Of a stretch of 64,000 bases of DNA, positions 54,718-64,000 are shown piece after piece. This DNA comes from Branchinecta lynchi (Eukaryota; Arthropoda; Branchiopoda; Anostraca; Branchinectidae), in contig JAKZAP010000007.1 in the NCBI GenBank assembly GCA_023053575.1, positions 24,639,464 through 24,703,463 of the forward strand. Direction: 5' to 3'. Every line of letters begins with the position of its first letter. The first letter of the stretch is position 1. The position numbers were made by a program, and so were the translations under genes. The notes under the pieces are model-generated. The model was given only the letters and a program-made list of their open reading frames with translations, was not told where the DNA came from and did no database searches.

Positions 54718-55999
54718 CCACCAAGTTCCCACCTGAACATGTTCACACGAATTCCAGTTGCCCCCTCCAGCTCCGCCCAAAGTCACAGGATTCATTCAGG
54801 ATTTGAAGTGTGACATCTGAGATACGAGGTCTTTCCAAATATTAAGTTTCATTAAGATCCGATCACCCCTTAAACCGTTGGACATACCTCAAGATTCCGG
54901 ATTCCCCCTCCCTCACACCACCCACGATGGTCAAATCGGAGAAACCGACTGTTTTTAAGCTAAAACTGTCAACTCTGATATGCCTGCCAAGTTTCATCGT
55001 TCTAGAACATGTGTAAGCATCTTAATTCGGGATCACCGGAATTCCGGAGCCCTCCCTCCAACTCCCCCCACAGTGCTCGGATCCAGTCTGATCTTTTCAA
55101 CTATGTATCTAAGGCTTGTGCTTATTCTTCCCACCAAGTTTCATCCCGATCCATCCCCTCTGAACATGTTACACGATTCCCGGTTCCGCAAAGTCACCGG
55201 ATCCATTCCGAACTTGAAGTGTGACATCTGAGACACGAGGTCTTTCCGAATATTTAGTTTCATCAAGACCCGATTCCCCGTTCAAAGGTATAAATACGTC
55301 AATATTTCGGATTCGCCCTCCCTCCACTCCACCACGGTGGTCGGATCGGGGAAGTGACTGTTTCCAAGTTAGTTTGGTCGGGTCCCTATACACCTACCAA
55401 GTTTCATCGTCCTAGCACATATGTAAGCCTCTTAAGTCGGGATCACCGGAATTCAGGAACCCTCCCTCCAACTCCTCCCACAGGGCTGGGATCCGGTCCG
55501 GTCTTGTCAGCTATGTATCTAGGGCTTGTGCTTCTTCTTCCCACCAAGTTCCCACCTGAACATGTTCACACGAATTCCAGTTGCCCCCTCCAGCTCCCCC
55601 CAAAGTTACAGGATTCATTCAGGATTTGAAGTGTGACATCTGAGATACGAGGTCTTTCCAAATATCAAGTTTCATTAAAATCCGATTCGACCCGTTTAAT
55701 AGTTATGCATACGTCAGTATTCACTCCACTCCCCCCACGGTGGTCGGATGGTGGTCTGCTAAGTTTCATCGTCCTAGCTCTTCCTGAAGTACCCGAACTC
55801 GAGAACAGCGGCCTGACAAACCGACCGAAAAGTAATCGGTATATGGCACTTGAGAAAAGCTGCAAGATCGCCAAAAGGCGCGACTTTAAGCCGGGACTCG
55901 GTAAAAGCCGGGTCAGAAGCACCCCTAAGGACAAGTCCGAACAATTCGTAACAAAAGAAACCATTTAACTAGTATATTAATTAGCTAGTACATTTCTGG

Positions 56000-56186
56000 T
56001 ACACATATTCTTGAAATTAAAAATATCCGCGTCTGGAGGAATTTTATCTTGTCAAACCAGCAATGCATCTTCTGAACGTCACTTACTAGAGCCCAAGATG
56101 AATAGTAAAAAGTCTCTTATCAGAGTCAGAATAATTCAGTGTATTCAACACAAGATATAAGATTAAGCTGGCTTTTCAGTTAAATT
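56000..56186 (-). mobile_element. TTAA MITE, 5' fragment (copy 5, inverted)
   Basis: The terminus CTTTTCAGTTAAATT at 56172-56186, followed by TTAA (56187-56190), is the complement of the family's left end. Inward phrases TTCAACACAAGATATAAG and TTCTGAACGTCACTTACTAGAGCC match the complement of the 5' part of copies at 8.3 and 18.2 kb. The other half is missing. Confidence 0.6.
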
Positions 56187-56399
56187 TTAATTGTTGGTAC
56201 TACTACTGTTGAACTTAAGGGGCAAGCGCTGCGTCTTGTTCCTCATTTTCTGTCATTTTTTAAATCCGGTTGGTTCGTCTTTCTGAACTGGGATTCTTCC
56301 TTTCTTTTCTGTCAGCTTTTTGATATGTAGAAATTCATTCTACAACTGCGTGGCACAGAATGAAGCTATTGTCAGTCAGATATAAAACAAAATGAAAAA

Positions 56400-56600
56400 A
56401 AAAAGATGAATGAATGAATGAATTAATTCCAAAAAAATACCTATGGGCCATATCGGGACAAAATATAAAAATAAACAAGAGCCCCAACTGCAATGTACCC
56501 ATCCAAATATTCAACACTCAACTCATACTTCTAATAACTAAATAACTATCAAACAAACTAATACCTATCCCTACCACAAGATCAACCTATAATAAAACGT
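56400..56600 (-). mobile_element. LINE 3'-end fragment with (ATTC)n tail
   Basis: On the minus strand, TGTCCCGATATGGCCCATAGG is followed by GGAATTAATTCATTCATTC and a T run. This is the form of many LINE 3' untranslated ends. No coding sequence remains. Confidence 0.4.
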
Positions 56601-56659
56601 CCACGGTGCTCCATGGCAACACCCCCAGACAACGATCACAGTCATCAAAATGGGTCAAA

Positions 56660-57330
56660 ACTGTCAAAACATTTAAAGGACCTGTCTTACCTATAATACT
56701 AGCGCAACATACTTCCATAATCACTCCATATATTTCTAAGCTTGGAGACCCCAATCTCGGACGGTACATTAACCCCTCTAACAAAACAGTATCACGCTGT
56801 CGACGGTTGTCTGCGAGAAGTTTTTCCATCAGAAAATCCGGTTATGTAAATTTTTTCCCTGTTTTTGCTAAAAGTCGACGGGTCTCGGAAAAGGCTTAAA
56901 ACAGCCAAAACCCTGCCCAAACAACAGCCAAAACTAAACTCGGACTGTCCGGATCTCTATAGCAATTTGACCATTTACGGTACAAACCCAGGAATCGGCA
57001 AATTCCTACTTTCATCCTCTTAACCAGCCTTGCAAGTGACATATGATTTTCTAGCTCATGTTTATGTTTATATATTCTATTCGAAACGTTTAAAAAGCTA
57101 GAATGTTTCCGATTTAACTCCATCAGGAATTGTTTCGTTCACTCAGATTTGAAGTACCAAACCATCAAATGATAATCATTATTTTCCTACAATCTTTCAG
57201 GATTCGTGGATTATTTGTTGAAAGCCCAGCATAATTTTGAAGTATTCAAATATTTTGAAATACTGTATGTTGAAAAAATACTGCGAGGGGTCCTTTAAGG
57301 AGTCTTTTTGCGACATGGAAAACAAAGTTG
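56660..57330 (+). repeat. Repeat G copy interrupted by family-B 5' fragment
   Basis: GGAGACCCCAATCTCGGACGG, CGCTGTCGACGGTTGTCTGC and TTTTTCCATCAGAAAATCCGG give way near 56905 to the block shared with 51.96-52.25 kb (including an inverted family-B 5' end at 56985-57053). The repeat resumes near 57205 (TTGTTGAAAGCCCAGC...GCGAGGGGTCCTTTAAGG). The resumed part matches the sequence left of the 486 bp TIR element at 4.68-4.72 kb. Confidence 0.6.
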
Positions 57331-57569
57331 GAATCACTTTCAAGTGGTTTTCGCGCGAAAGCTGCCGAAGTTTCGACAACGGATGTCGTGCTGTGGTAAC
57401 CCATAGGCACCGTGCTTAAATCACTTTTCGGCAGCCCTGATTTGGTACCCGGAGCTGAATCAGATTTTTCCAAGAGGAACCCAGGTCTTGCGATTCGCTA
57501 GTTTGAAGTGTTATCTTGTACAACAACTGCAACGGCCATTCCGCACGAGGTAAGTTTTTGTTTCTCTTA

Positions 57570-57716
57570 AAGTGCGAACACACCATCAGGGTCGGGCACT
57601 CCCGGTTTGGAATTCCTGCCAAGGTTTTCGTCATCATCATCACTTCCATATGGGAAAGTTTGATCATGAAAGTGCATGAGTTCCGGCCGGGAAATCCTGA
57701 TAGTGTGTTCGCACTA
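57570..57716. mobile_element. Harbinger-type MITE (copy 2), 147 bp
   Basis: Ends AAGTGCGAACACACC and ATAGTGTGTTCGCACTA are inverted repeats. TTA lies on both sides (57567-57569 and 57717-57719). It shares CATCATCATCACTTCCAT and GGGAAATCCTGATAG with the 39.41 kb copy, which has TAA duplications. Both are TWA, as expected for PIF/Harbinger. Confidence 0.82.
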
Positions 57717-57719
57717 TTA

Positions 57720-58713
57720 GCTCGTAGAACAAGAATTTACGATATATTAGTTTGACAGCGACATTTTCAATTCTGTTAATGCTTTACAGTCCGAGGGCTT
57801 TTTCGGAAAGTGGCTCCTGAAAGTTTAGTGGAAAGCATTTATGCCTTGCCCTGTAAATACTCCTTGAGGCTGTGAAACAGCCTGTTTGGTAGATTTAGAC
57901 TTTTTGATGGGCATACGACTGGTTCAGATACCCTTTCCGGGTATCTAGAGGAAGAACGGGAGAAGTGGTGTCACAGCTGCTGCCAAAGATCGCGGTGATT
58001 GATTGACACAGGATTTGAATCGTTGAGTTTGATTCGTACGGACACGCTTACTCCTTCTTCCTCAGGATCGCTGGCGTGTTTTGGACTAAGTCATATAGAG
58101 TATTGCCAACTTTGCAAAGCAGGGGTAGAGGAAAGGGGATCTTTTTTTAAGGGGAGTGTTTTGCTTCTTCTGGATATCCTGAATAGCACTTTGAAAAGGG
58201 TTATAACAAAGGTGTGCGAATGTATCAACGGAGCGGTGAAGCTAAGAGCGACCAAGCTTAGTTGTGAGGCTTCATAGCCGTAGACAAATATTGTTGTTGT
58301 TTTCTGTTGTAATGTGTATTATTGTTATGTTATGTATATGGCCCCTGGGCTTTCATACACTATTCAATCAAAGGCTGAAAATGGATCCGTCAGACGCGAT
58401 GCTTGGCAGTGATATTTCGGCCTCACCAGGGTGTTGAACGTCAGGGATAAGGTCCGGGACTATTTATTCCAGGTTCTTTTCTTCTCGTCCTCGACCTTAT
58501 CCCTGACGCTTGACCTTATTTTTAAGTGTGGAAATACGCGCAAGTGGCATTGTGGAAGACTTCGTAGGCACATACGGGAATGGACGGAATGTTGACTTAT
58601 TTATAATAAGAAGTACGGATTATAAATTTTCCCGGAGGTTTCAGCTTTCCGTGTGCTTCGCGATGGGTCAAATGATCAAGTAAAAAGCACTTCCAGGAAT
58701 CGGCTTCTCTCAG
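57720..58713. other. Unassigned interval
   Basis: The frame 57999-58277 (92 codons) is open but shows no recognised domain. Segment 58385-58440 (GATATTTCGGCCTCACC) weakly resembles repeat T. A CAGGGATAAGGTC..GACCTTATCCCTG inverted pair (about 58442-58506) forms a stem. Confidence 0.3.
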
Positions 58714-59521
58714 TTTTTGGGATCCCAAAACGTAAGTGGAGGGATACCTATGACATCGCAAAAGTTGTCCGTCTGTCAGCACGATAACTCTCGAAGGGAA
58801 TGATATATTTTGATGAAACTTGGTGTGAGTGTTCTTCACGTCAAGGTTCGTAAATGGGTTCGTAAGTTCGTAAATGGGCCCGAAAGCTGCATATTTAGGG
58901 GAGGGGAAGGGGTTTCAAACTAAGGTGCGACAAAATAATTTTCTGAAAGCTGATGAGATAGTCGATTCAGGCGTAAGACGACATGCTGAACACGAATATT
59001 GAAAACCGTTTTCTCGCCGGACCAGTAGTTCACCCAGAATCCGGCCAAAACCGGAAAGTTTGCTTAAAGTAAAAGTTTTATCTGAAGTTGATTAGATGTC
59101 AGATCATTTTCTACTGGGAAACATAGTTCGCCGCGAATCCGGCTGAAATCGGAAAATGTGTTAAAAGTTGAAGTTTTATCTGAAGTTGATTAGAGGTTCG
59201 ATTATGGGGTAAGGACATATGCTGAATCCGTTTTTGAACTTAAAATTTTTTGCAAGACAAGTAGTTTGCCCGGAATCGGTCTGAAACCGGAAATTTGGCA
59301 GAAGTAAGGCAGGAACTTCCGTCAAAGTAGATATGACGCAGGCCATAGGGGTAAACACACATGGTGAATCCATATTTGAACTTGGTCTTCTCAGATTATT
59401 GCCATTTGCCTTAATCTGTATCTCAAGGAGTCTGGCGAAGACTGGACGATTGTCTAAGACCCGATTGTCTGGATCAAACATAAAATTTTTGGGATCCCAT
59501 CGAAACCTTTGGTCTTGTTGC
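58714..59521 (+). mobile_element. Family-A pearl-like element, short-core copy
   Basis: The left end TTTTTGGGATCCCAAAACG, a reduced GTCCGTCTGTC microsatellite, a left arm with GGGGAGGGGAAGGGG and about three core units (CCGGCCAAAACCGGAAAG) are followed by CAAGGAGTCTGGCGAAGACTGG. The right end is TTTTTGGGATCCCATCG, AACCTTTGGTCTTG. Compared with 37.7 kb it has lost most core units, an expected outcome of unequal exchange. Confidence 0.78.
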
Positions 59522-59564
59522 GATGTGCTTTGCTAGCTGGGAAGTGATTCCTGAGTCTCGTAAA

Positions 59565-60935
59565 ACAATCCTTCAGTAACTTCTATGAGATTTTCCAAGT
59601 TCTCCCAAGCTGGGTGGCAAGGGCCAGCATTTCTATATCTTTACGGCCCGTCGACGGCAAATAATAAAACTTTACGGACTATCTTGAACCGTTAATACAT
59701 ATATTTTATTAATCCACCAACTAACCAAAGGATAATTCACTGTTACACACACTAGCACGCCCAGCCTCCACTCCAAAAACCAGTCAGCTCTTTCTAGATC
59801 CGAACCACGAATCAGTCTGATCTGTTCCATTGAATTAGATGAGATGTAACTTTGCTCTTTCATTCCCCACCGCAGCGTAGCTCGTGAAAAGCGCAGTGGC
59901 GATATTAAAAATATGTGTCGGGCGTCACACGTACTCCAAAGTCACGATGAAACTGGGATCGGCTAAAAAGAGGCACGGTACGGGACGACATTGCACAGGA
60001 GGCGAGAGTAAGAAGAAGAGATTATCCAGTAGTAGAAGTAGACAAAAGCCTAATTCTTAAGCCTAAAAGAAGGCCCGTTAAAATATTGTTCCTGCCCCTC
60101 ACTCTGAAGCCTGAAAGTGCCCTTTTAGTTTGTGTGCCTCTTTTTAGTACTCGTGCCTCTTACACTATGCTGAGCCGTGCCGTGTTTGTTTTTAGTCGAT
60201 CCCGATGAAACTCGACGAATTCTCGCAAAACCATCAGAGGCTTTAATGAGTTGTGTTTTATTTTGCAACTGGGTGGCACAGAATGAAGCTACAGTCCTTC
60301 AGCCGTAAAAATGTGAAATCGTCCGGTATAACCAATTGATGACCCCCAACCCAGAAATCACGATCAAGCTTATAAAACTTGTGTCAAAACTTCAGAAGCT
60401 ATGATCACTATGAGATCTTCAAACTCGCTCACAGCTGGTGGCTTTTACCAGTAAAATTATATACACTATCTATCTATAGTCAGTGGGCTACAATAAATAA
60501 AATAATGACCCCAAAGTCACTAAAAAAAAACACAATAAAATGTACCAATCAAGTCATACGATATTTTCAAACTCATTTCCTAACTGGGTGGCACGGCTTC
60601 ACACTACAGTTCGTCAGCCGTGACAAAATGGAAAAGAATGACCCCCCCCCCCACCTCCACATCCCAATCAAACTCACTAAATTGTGTCAAAACTTTCAGA
60701 AGTTTTAATTAGTTCTGTGAGGTTTCTAAACTCATTCGCAGCTGGTTGCATGGACCAGTAAATGTATATCGATCTACATATCTACAGTCTGTCTGCCGCA
60801 ACGATAGAAATTATGACCCCCTAAGTCACCAAAACTCATTAAACTGTGTCAAAGCTTTTAGAAGCTTTAATTAGCTATAAGATTTCACTCCCATTCCCGA
60901 AGTGGGTGGCATGGAACAGTAAATCCCACGAAAAG
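59565..60935 (+). repeat. ~160 bp GGGTGGCA satellite
   Basis: Units contain AGCTGGGTGGCA..G..CCAGTAAAT, CAGTC.GTCAGCCGTAA, ATGACCCCCAAAGTCACC, CTCATTAAACTGTGTCAAA and TTCAGAAGCTTTAATTAGC. GGGTGGCA-like phrases occur near 59610, 60268, 60430, 60590, 60748 and 60905, giving a ~160 bp spacing in the last five. A further diverged unit lies at 56340-56385. The array is split by the MULE-like MITE (59955-60203) and unrelated sequence at about 59660-59930. Confidence 0.65.
59955..60203. mobile_element. MULE-like MITE, 249 bp, exact 9 bp duplication
   Basis: Ends GGGATCGGCTAAAAA and TTTTTAGTCGATCCC are inverted repeats with one mismatch. The nine bases GATGAAACT flank both sides (59946-59954 and 60204-60212). 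Nine-base duplications are typical of Mutator-like transposition. Inside, AGAGGCACGGTACGG and GAGCCGTGCCGTG continue the inverted similarity. It is non-coding. It sits in the satellite at AAGTCAC/CAAAACTCATT, which explains the host sequence on both sides. Confidence 0.85.
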
Positions 60936-61312
60936 AAAACTGACGATTTTACTAATTGGATTCTTACTGGGCCGCTGTGCTAAGAAAGGAGGATGATTTG
61001 CACTTAAATTGCCTAATAATATTCGAGGCTTATCTTTTCAGAAGTTACGCTAGAAAGCTTTATGGGACGTGCCAATCCGGAATATAAACGCGTGTAAGGG
61101 GGCGGAGGCTCCGCAGAGATGTTACAATGCAAACTGTTCAAGCACCCATCACATCATTTTTGCTTGTTGTAAGCTGATGGATACATACCTGCCTTTTAGT
61201 CAATTTGCTACTTTAGCCGCTACTTCATAGAAAAAACAGGCTCGCCTGTGAATCATTTATAGGGCTCAAAGGTCGCTCCGGAAACTATAGCATCTTCCTA
61301 GGGCGCATTATT
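60936..61312. other. Unassigned interval
   Basis: No supported feature. Confidence 0.3.
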
Positions 61313-61857
61313 AAACAAGACCAAAGGTTTCGATGGGATCCCAAAAATCTAATATTTGATCCAGACAATTGCGAACGAACAACCATACTTGTCCAGAAAT
61401 AAAAAGGTCAGAAAAGAATTCAGCGTATCACCTTATCCGTATAAAGAACACCTAATACAAGTAAAAGTTCAACTTATAAAAAAAAATCCGGTTTCAACCG
61501 GATTCCAAACGAACTATATGTCCAGGTAAAAAAAAAGATTGTCATATACAGATTCAGCGTGTTTTCTAACCCCTAAATCTGTCATCTAATCAACTTCAAA
61601 TAAAACTTTTGCTTTTAACAAATTTTCCGGTTTGGCCTGATTCCGGCCGAAGAAGTTGTCCTGGTAGAAAATACTGTTCCCATAAGGGTTCAGCATGTCT
61701 TCGTACCCCTTAATCGAACATCTAATCAACTTAAAACAAAACTTTTACTTTGAACAAACTTTCCGGTTTTGGCCGAATTCCGGGCGAACTACTTGCCCGG
61801 CGAGAAAATGGTTTTCACCATCGCGTTCAGCACGTCTTCTTATCCCTAAATCGATTA
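61313..61857 (-). mobile_element. Family-A element, right end and core, truncated
   Basis: AAACAAGACCAAAGGTTTCG and GGGATCCCAAAAATC at 61313-61350 are the right terminus in inverted orientation. Core units with TTCCGGTTT.GGCC and TTCAGCATGTCTTC follow. The core stops at about 61857, where TTAA-MITE sequence begins; the left arm is not seen beyond it. Confidence 0.65.
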
Positions 61858-61982
61858 TTTTTTGGCAATGGCTTCCATTTGCAGTTAGCAGTAAAGCATT
61901 TTTATCGGGTTTTCTAACCAATTTAATTGAATAAGTGATGTTTAATTAGTCTATAGGATCTCAGACCTTTTCTGTTAAACTT
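61858..61982 (+). mobile_element. TTAA MITE, 3' fragment (copy 6)
   Basis: TTTCTAACCAATTTAATTGAATAAGTGATG, broken here only by substitutions, matches the 3' part of the 8.3 kb copy. The end CTTTTCTGTTAAACT is followed by TTAA (61983-61986). The left part is absent, so this copy joined the family-A core by deletion or recombination. Confidence 0.55.
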
Positions 61983-62179
61983 TAACCATGTGCATGATAT
62001 AGAAAAGACTACGGGTCAGGGTTTCTGTGAAAATGAGAATGTCGTGACTGAAAATACAAACGGGAGCTAAGAAAAGAATGAATTGGCATAGTTCCTAGCC
62101 CGGATCCTTGATCCATCCGATTGAGATAAAGAATTAAACTGCGTCCACACACAAATCAATTTGAGTATTTTTCTTGCTG

Positions 62180-62595
62180 AAAATTCATCGTCTTAAAGAA
62201 CCCGTCATACTTACAATGCCAATGCAACCTGCTTCCGTAACAGCATCCACAAATTCTGAAAGTCGGAGACCCCAATTTCATATGTCACATTATGGACCCG
62301 CTAACAGCACCTCACAATAATCTTTACATTTGCCAGAATTCACTATTTTGCGTGTGGATTATGCTCCCGACAAGTGTTCGAGTATGATGCTACTGATACT
62401 GATAAAACTGGTTTTCTGAATTTTCCCAAGTTTTTGCTAGAAGTGAATGGGTCTGGGAAAAGGGCTTAAAACAGCCCGAGCCGTGGATGATTTGTTAAAA
62501 GCAGACCCAGTTTCACAGTATTCAGACAGGTTTGAATATTTAAAACATAAACAGCAAATAGTACGATGTACGGTGAAAGAAATTTCCACACGAAT
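62180..62595 (+). repeat. Repeat G copy
   Basis: AAAGAACCCGTCATACTTACA, GTCGGAGACCCCAATTTCAT, GACCCGCTAACAGCACC and GGGCTTAAAACAGCC match other repeat G copies at moderate identity. It runs directly into the tandem duplication at 62596. Confidence 0.55.
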
Positions 62596-63280
62596 ATCCG
62601 TGTCGTAGGAATCCCAACCCAATCTTCAGACTCTGCTTGATACAAACCTGCTCTCTTTTGAGTTACTATCAATAGTAGCCAGGATTTCACGCATGAACCA
62701 CTCTTCTCCCCAAAGCAAAATATCAGCAAGAACAGAAATATAAATGAAAGAAGACACTCCAAATCTTTGTAACATGTTGATAACAAAATATCTCAGATTG
62801 GACGTTGCTGGCTGTTCCCTGATGATTCATTATGCGCAATGATATTTAAGAATCTTGTCATCACCGAGCTTCATCTCGTTACTTCACCCCTCGGCAAAGG
62901 GGTTGGACAGTACAAAGTCGTAATCTGAAGTAGGAATCCGTGTCGTAGGAATCCCAACCCAATCTTCAGACTCTGCTTGATACAAACCTGCTCTCTTTTG
63001 AGTTACTATCAATAGTAGCCAGGATTTCACGCATGAACCACTCTTCTCCCCAAAGCAAAATATTTTCAGCAAGAACAGAAATATAAATGAAAGAAGACAC
63101 TCCAAATCTTTGTAACATGCTGATAACAAAATATCTCAGATATGAGGTTGCTGGCTATTCCCTGATGATTCATTATGCGCAATGATATTTAAGAATCTTG
63201 TCATCCCCGAGCTTTATCTCGTTACTTCACCCCTCGGCAAAGGGGTTGGACAGTACAAAGTGGTAATCTGAAGGGGGTGA
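62596..63280 (-). repeat. 340 bp tandem duplication with matching open frames
   Basis: Two direct copies (62596-62935 and 62936-63280) start with ATCCGTGTCGTAGGAATCCC. In both, the minus strand carries an open frame with a start near 62786 or 63129. It reads CYKDLECLLSFIFLFLL then a hydrophobic run and EKSGSCVKSWLLLIVTQKR. Over ~190 bp of the frame I see one substitution and one 3 bp (in-frame) insertion; the following ~150 bp carries about eight changes. A hydrophobic N-terminal stretch could be a signal or membrane segment. No family is recognised and the frames lack independent support, so no gene is called. Confidence 0.55.
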
Positions 63281-63606
63281 CGTGTGTGTAGACTTGTCGG
63301 TGCTTTTTATACTTTCGTTAACTGAGTCGGCGCGAAGCGCCACGTTTTTCCGTCAAAACAGTTGATTTTTTTTTTTCATGAAAACAGCCCTTTCTTCTGA
63401 AAATTGGTAAATTTTTCGAGAAAATAGTCGGTCTTTCTGAAAACCGGTGCATTTTTCTGAAAATCCGTCGATTTAAAAACAAAATATCATTTTGTTCTTG
63501 AAAACAGTCGTTTTCTGCTGAAAAAGTCGGTAAAAATTACCATCAAGTCGATAAATGCCTCGTACCCCCCCCCCCCCCCCAAACATTTTGGCTAGTAACG
63601 CCTCTG
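63281..63606 (-). mobile_element. hAT2 MITE (inverted copy)
   Basis: The left end of the family lies at 63606 (complement of CAGAGGCGTTACTAGCC), followed inward by the C/G run, ACCGACTTTTTCAGCAG-type units and GCGCTTCGCGCCGACTC at about 63322-63340. The opposite end near 63271-63295 is degenerate and no 8 bp duplication was resolved. It abuts the second copy of the 340 bp duplication. Confidence 0.7.
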
Positions 63607-64000
63607 TATGCAGTGACTATGACCCCAATAAAACTGAGCGGAGCTAGAGATACTTCCTGTGAGGTTTCAGTTGATACCCGTCTACTTCCCTCTTTGCCTT
63701 TGTGGTGTATGCGGAACTCTCTAGGCCTAACGCATATGACCTTTCGGTCGAACGCGTCAAACCCCAAACAACAAACAACACTCTCTAGGCCTAGTCGGAT
63801 GGTTTAGTATCGGAGTAGAGTCGACGACTTCACTTTTCGCCGAGGACAGCGCCCATCGAATGATTGGCTATGCCTTTCGTGTCCGGCATAGCACATCCTA
63901 TCTGATAAACCATATGATGCCTACAGTACAGGTGTGGAGATTTTGCTCTGGTGGACAACCCGGTCTGCAGCGAGTTAGACCTTACCTCGCAATGGTAGAC
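63607..64000. other. Unassigned window end
   Basis: CTCTCTAGGCCTA is present twice (63716 and 63780). There is no supported gene or RNA. Confidence 0.3.

Larger units (their letters stand above)
52192..55875 (+). mobile_element. Family-B pearl-like element, longest copy, with two hAT insertions
   Basis: The 5' end AGTTCATATGGAACTTGCAAGG is at 52206 and the 3' end GGTATATGGCACTTGAG, AGCTGCAAG near 55840-55870, with the final hairpin decayed. The core contains a higher-order repeat of about 823 bp: TTCCCACCTGAACATGTTC at 54726 and 55549, with the preceding unit ending at 53906. Segment 53175-53906 is nearly identical to 54820-55548. A hAT1 MITE (52463-52653) and an 811 bp hAT element (53907-54717) sit inside. 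Confidence 0.72.

Noticed and set aside
57999..58277. 92-codon frame as a small gene
   Set aside because: No domain, no splice or promoter context, and such lengths are expected by chance in 64 kb.

Overview
The window looks like intergenic, repeat-saturated DNA from an invertebrate animal nuclear genome. There are no bacterial-style gene strings, no confidently recognisable host gene and no convincing RNA gene. Nearly every stretch that can be interpreted is a transposable element, a decayed piece of one, or a degenerate satellite. Two dispersed families have the architecture described for 'pearl'/DINE-1-like (Helentron-type, non-autonomous) elements: a left arm, a core of tandem ~135-200 bp units, and a tetranucleotide-like microsatellite. 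That design was described in bivalves and other invertebrates, which fits a marine invertebrate, but the species cannot be fixed from this sequence alone.

Layout. 0-0.9 kb: end of a family-B pearl-like element. 1.65-3.93 kb: foldback element with ~0.95 kb inverted arms. 4.3-5.5 kb: dispersed repeat G carrying a 486 bp TIR element with an exact 8 bp target duplication. 5.5-6.9 kb: family-B copy. 7.6-10.46 kb: family-A pearl-like element interrupted by a TTAA MITE and by a TA-flanked element that itself holds a LINE fragment. 10.6-12.3 kb: more family A, interrupted by repeat H. 12.8-14.7 kb: hAT MITE, LINE fragment, TTAA MITE copy. 17.7-20.8 kb: degenerate ~160 bp satellite with a TTAA MITE inside. 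21.8-23.8 kb: family B. 24.5-28.5 kb: the most complete autonomous element, a two-ORF non-LTR retrotransposon (minus strand; gag-like ORF1 with three zinc knuckles, ORF2 endonuclease plus reverse transcriptase) broken by one in-frame stop. 28.96-34.64 kb: a 5.7 kb element with hAT-type TIRs and an exact 8 bp target duplication, containing a nested family-A copy. 36.5-41.4 kb: Harbinger-like and hAT MITEs, a full family-A element, LINE remnants. 42-45.3 kb: LINE 3' fragments, repeat H, a ~300 bp tandem repeat. 45.6-46.8 kb: inverted family-A copy. 47-49.2 kb: degenerate satellite and a palindrome-rich array. 49.9-51.2 kb: 5'-truncated LINE with intact C-terminal reverse transcriptase. 52.2-55.9 kb: long family-B copy with two hAT insertions. 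56-64 kb: repeat G, Harbinger MITE, family A, a satellite split by a MULE-like MITE, and a 340 bp tandem duplication.

Function and history. The autonomous machinery visible is LINE endonuclease/reverse transcriptase only. The DNA-transposon insertions are non-autonomous and would need enzymes encoded elsewhere. Because many insertions landed inside other repeats, several 'before insertion' sites survive elsewhere in the window, so target duplications (8 bp for hAT, TTAA, TWA, 9 bp) and relative insertion order can be read directly. Superfamily names rest on TIR and target-duplication structure, not on database searches.
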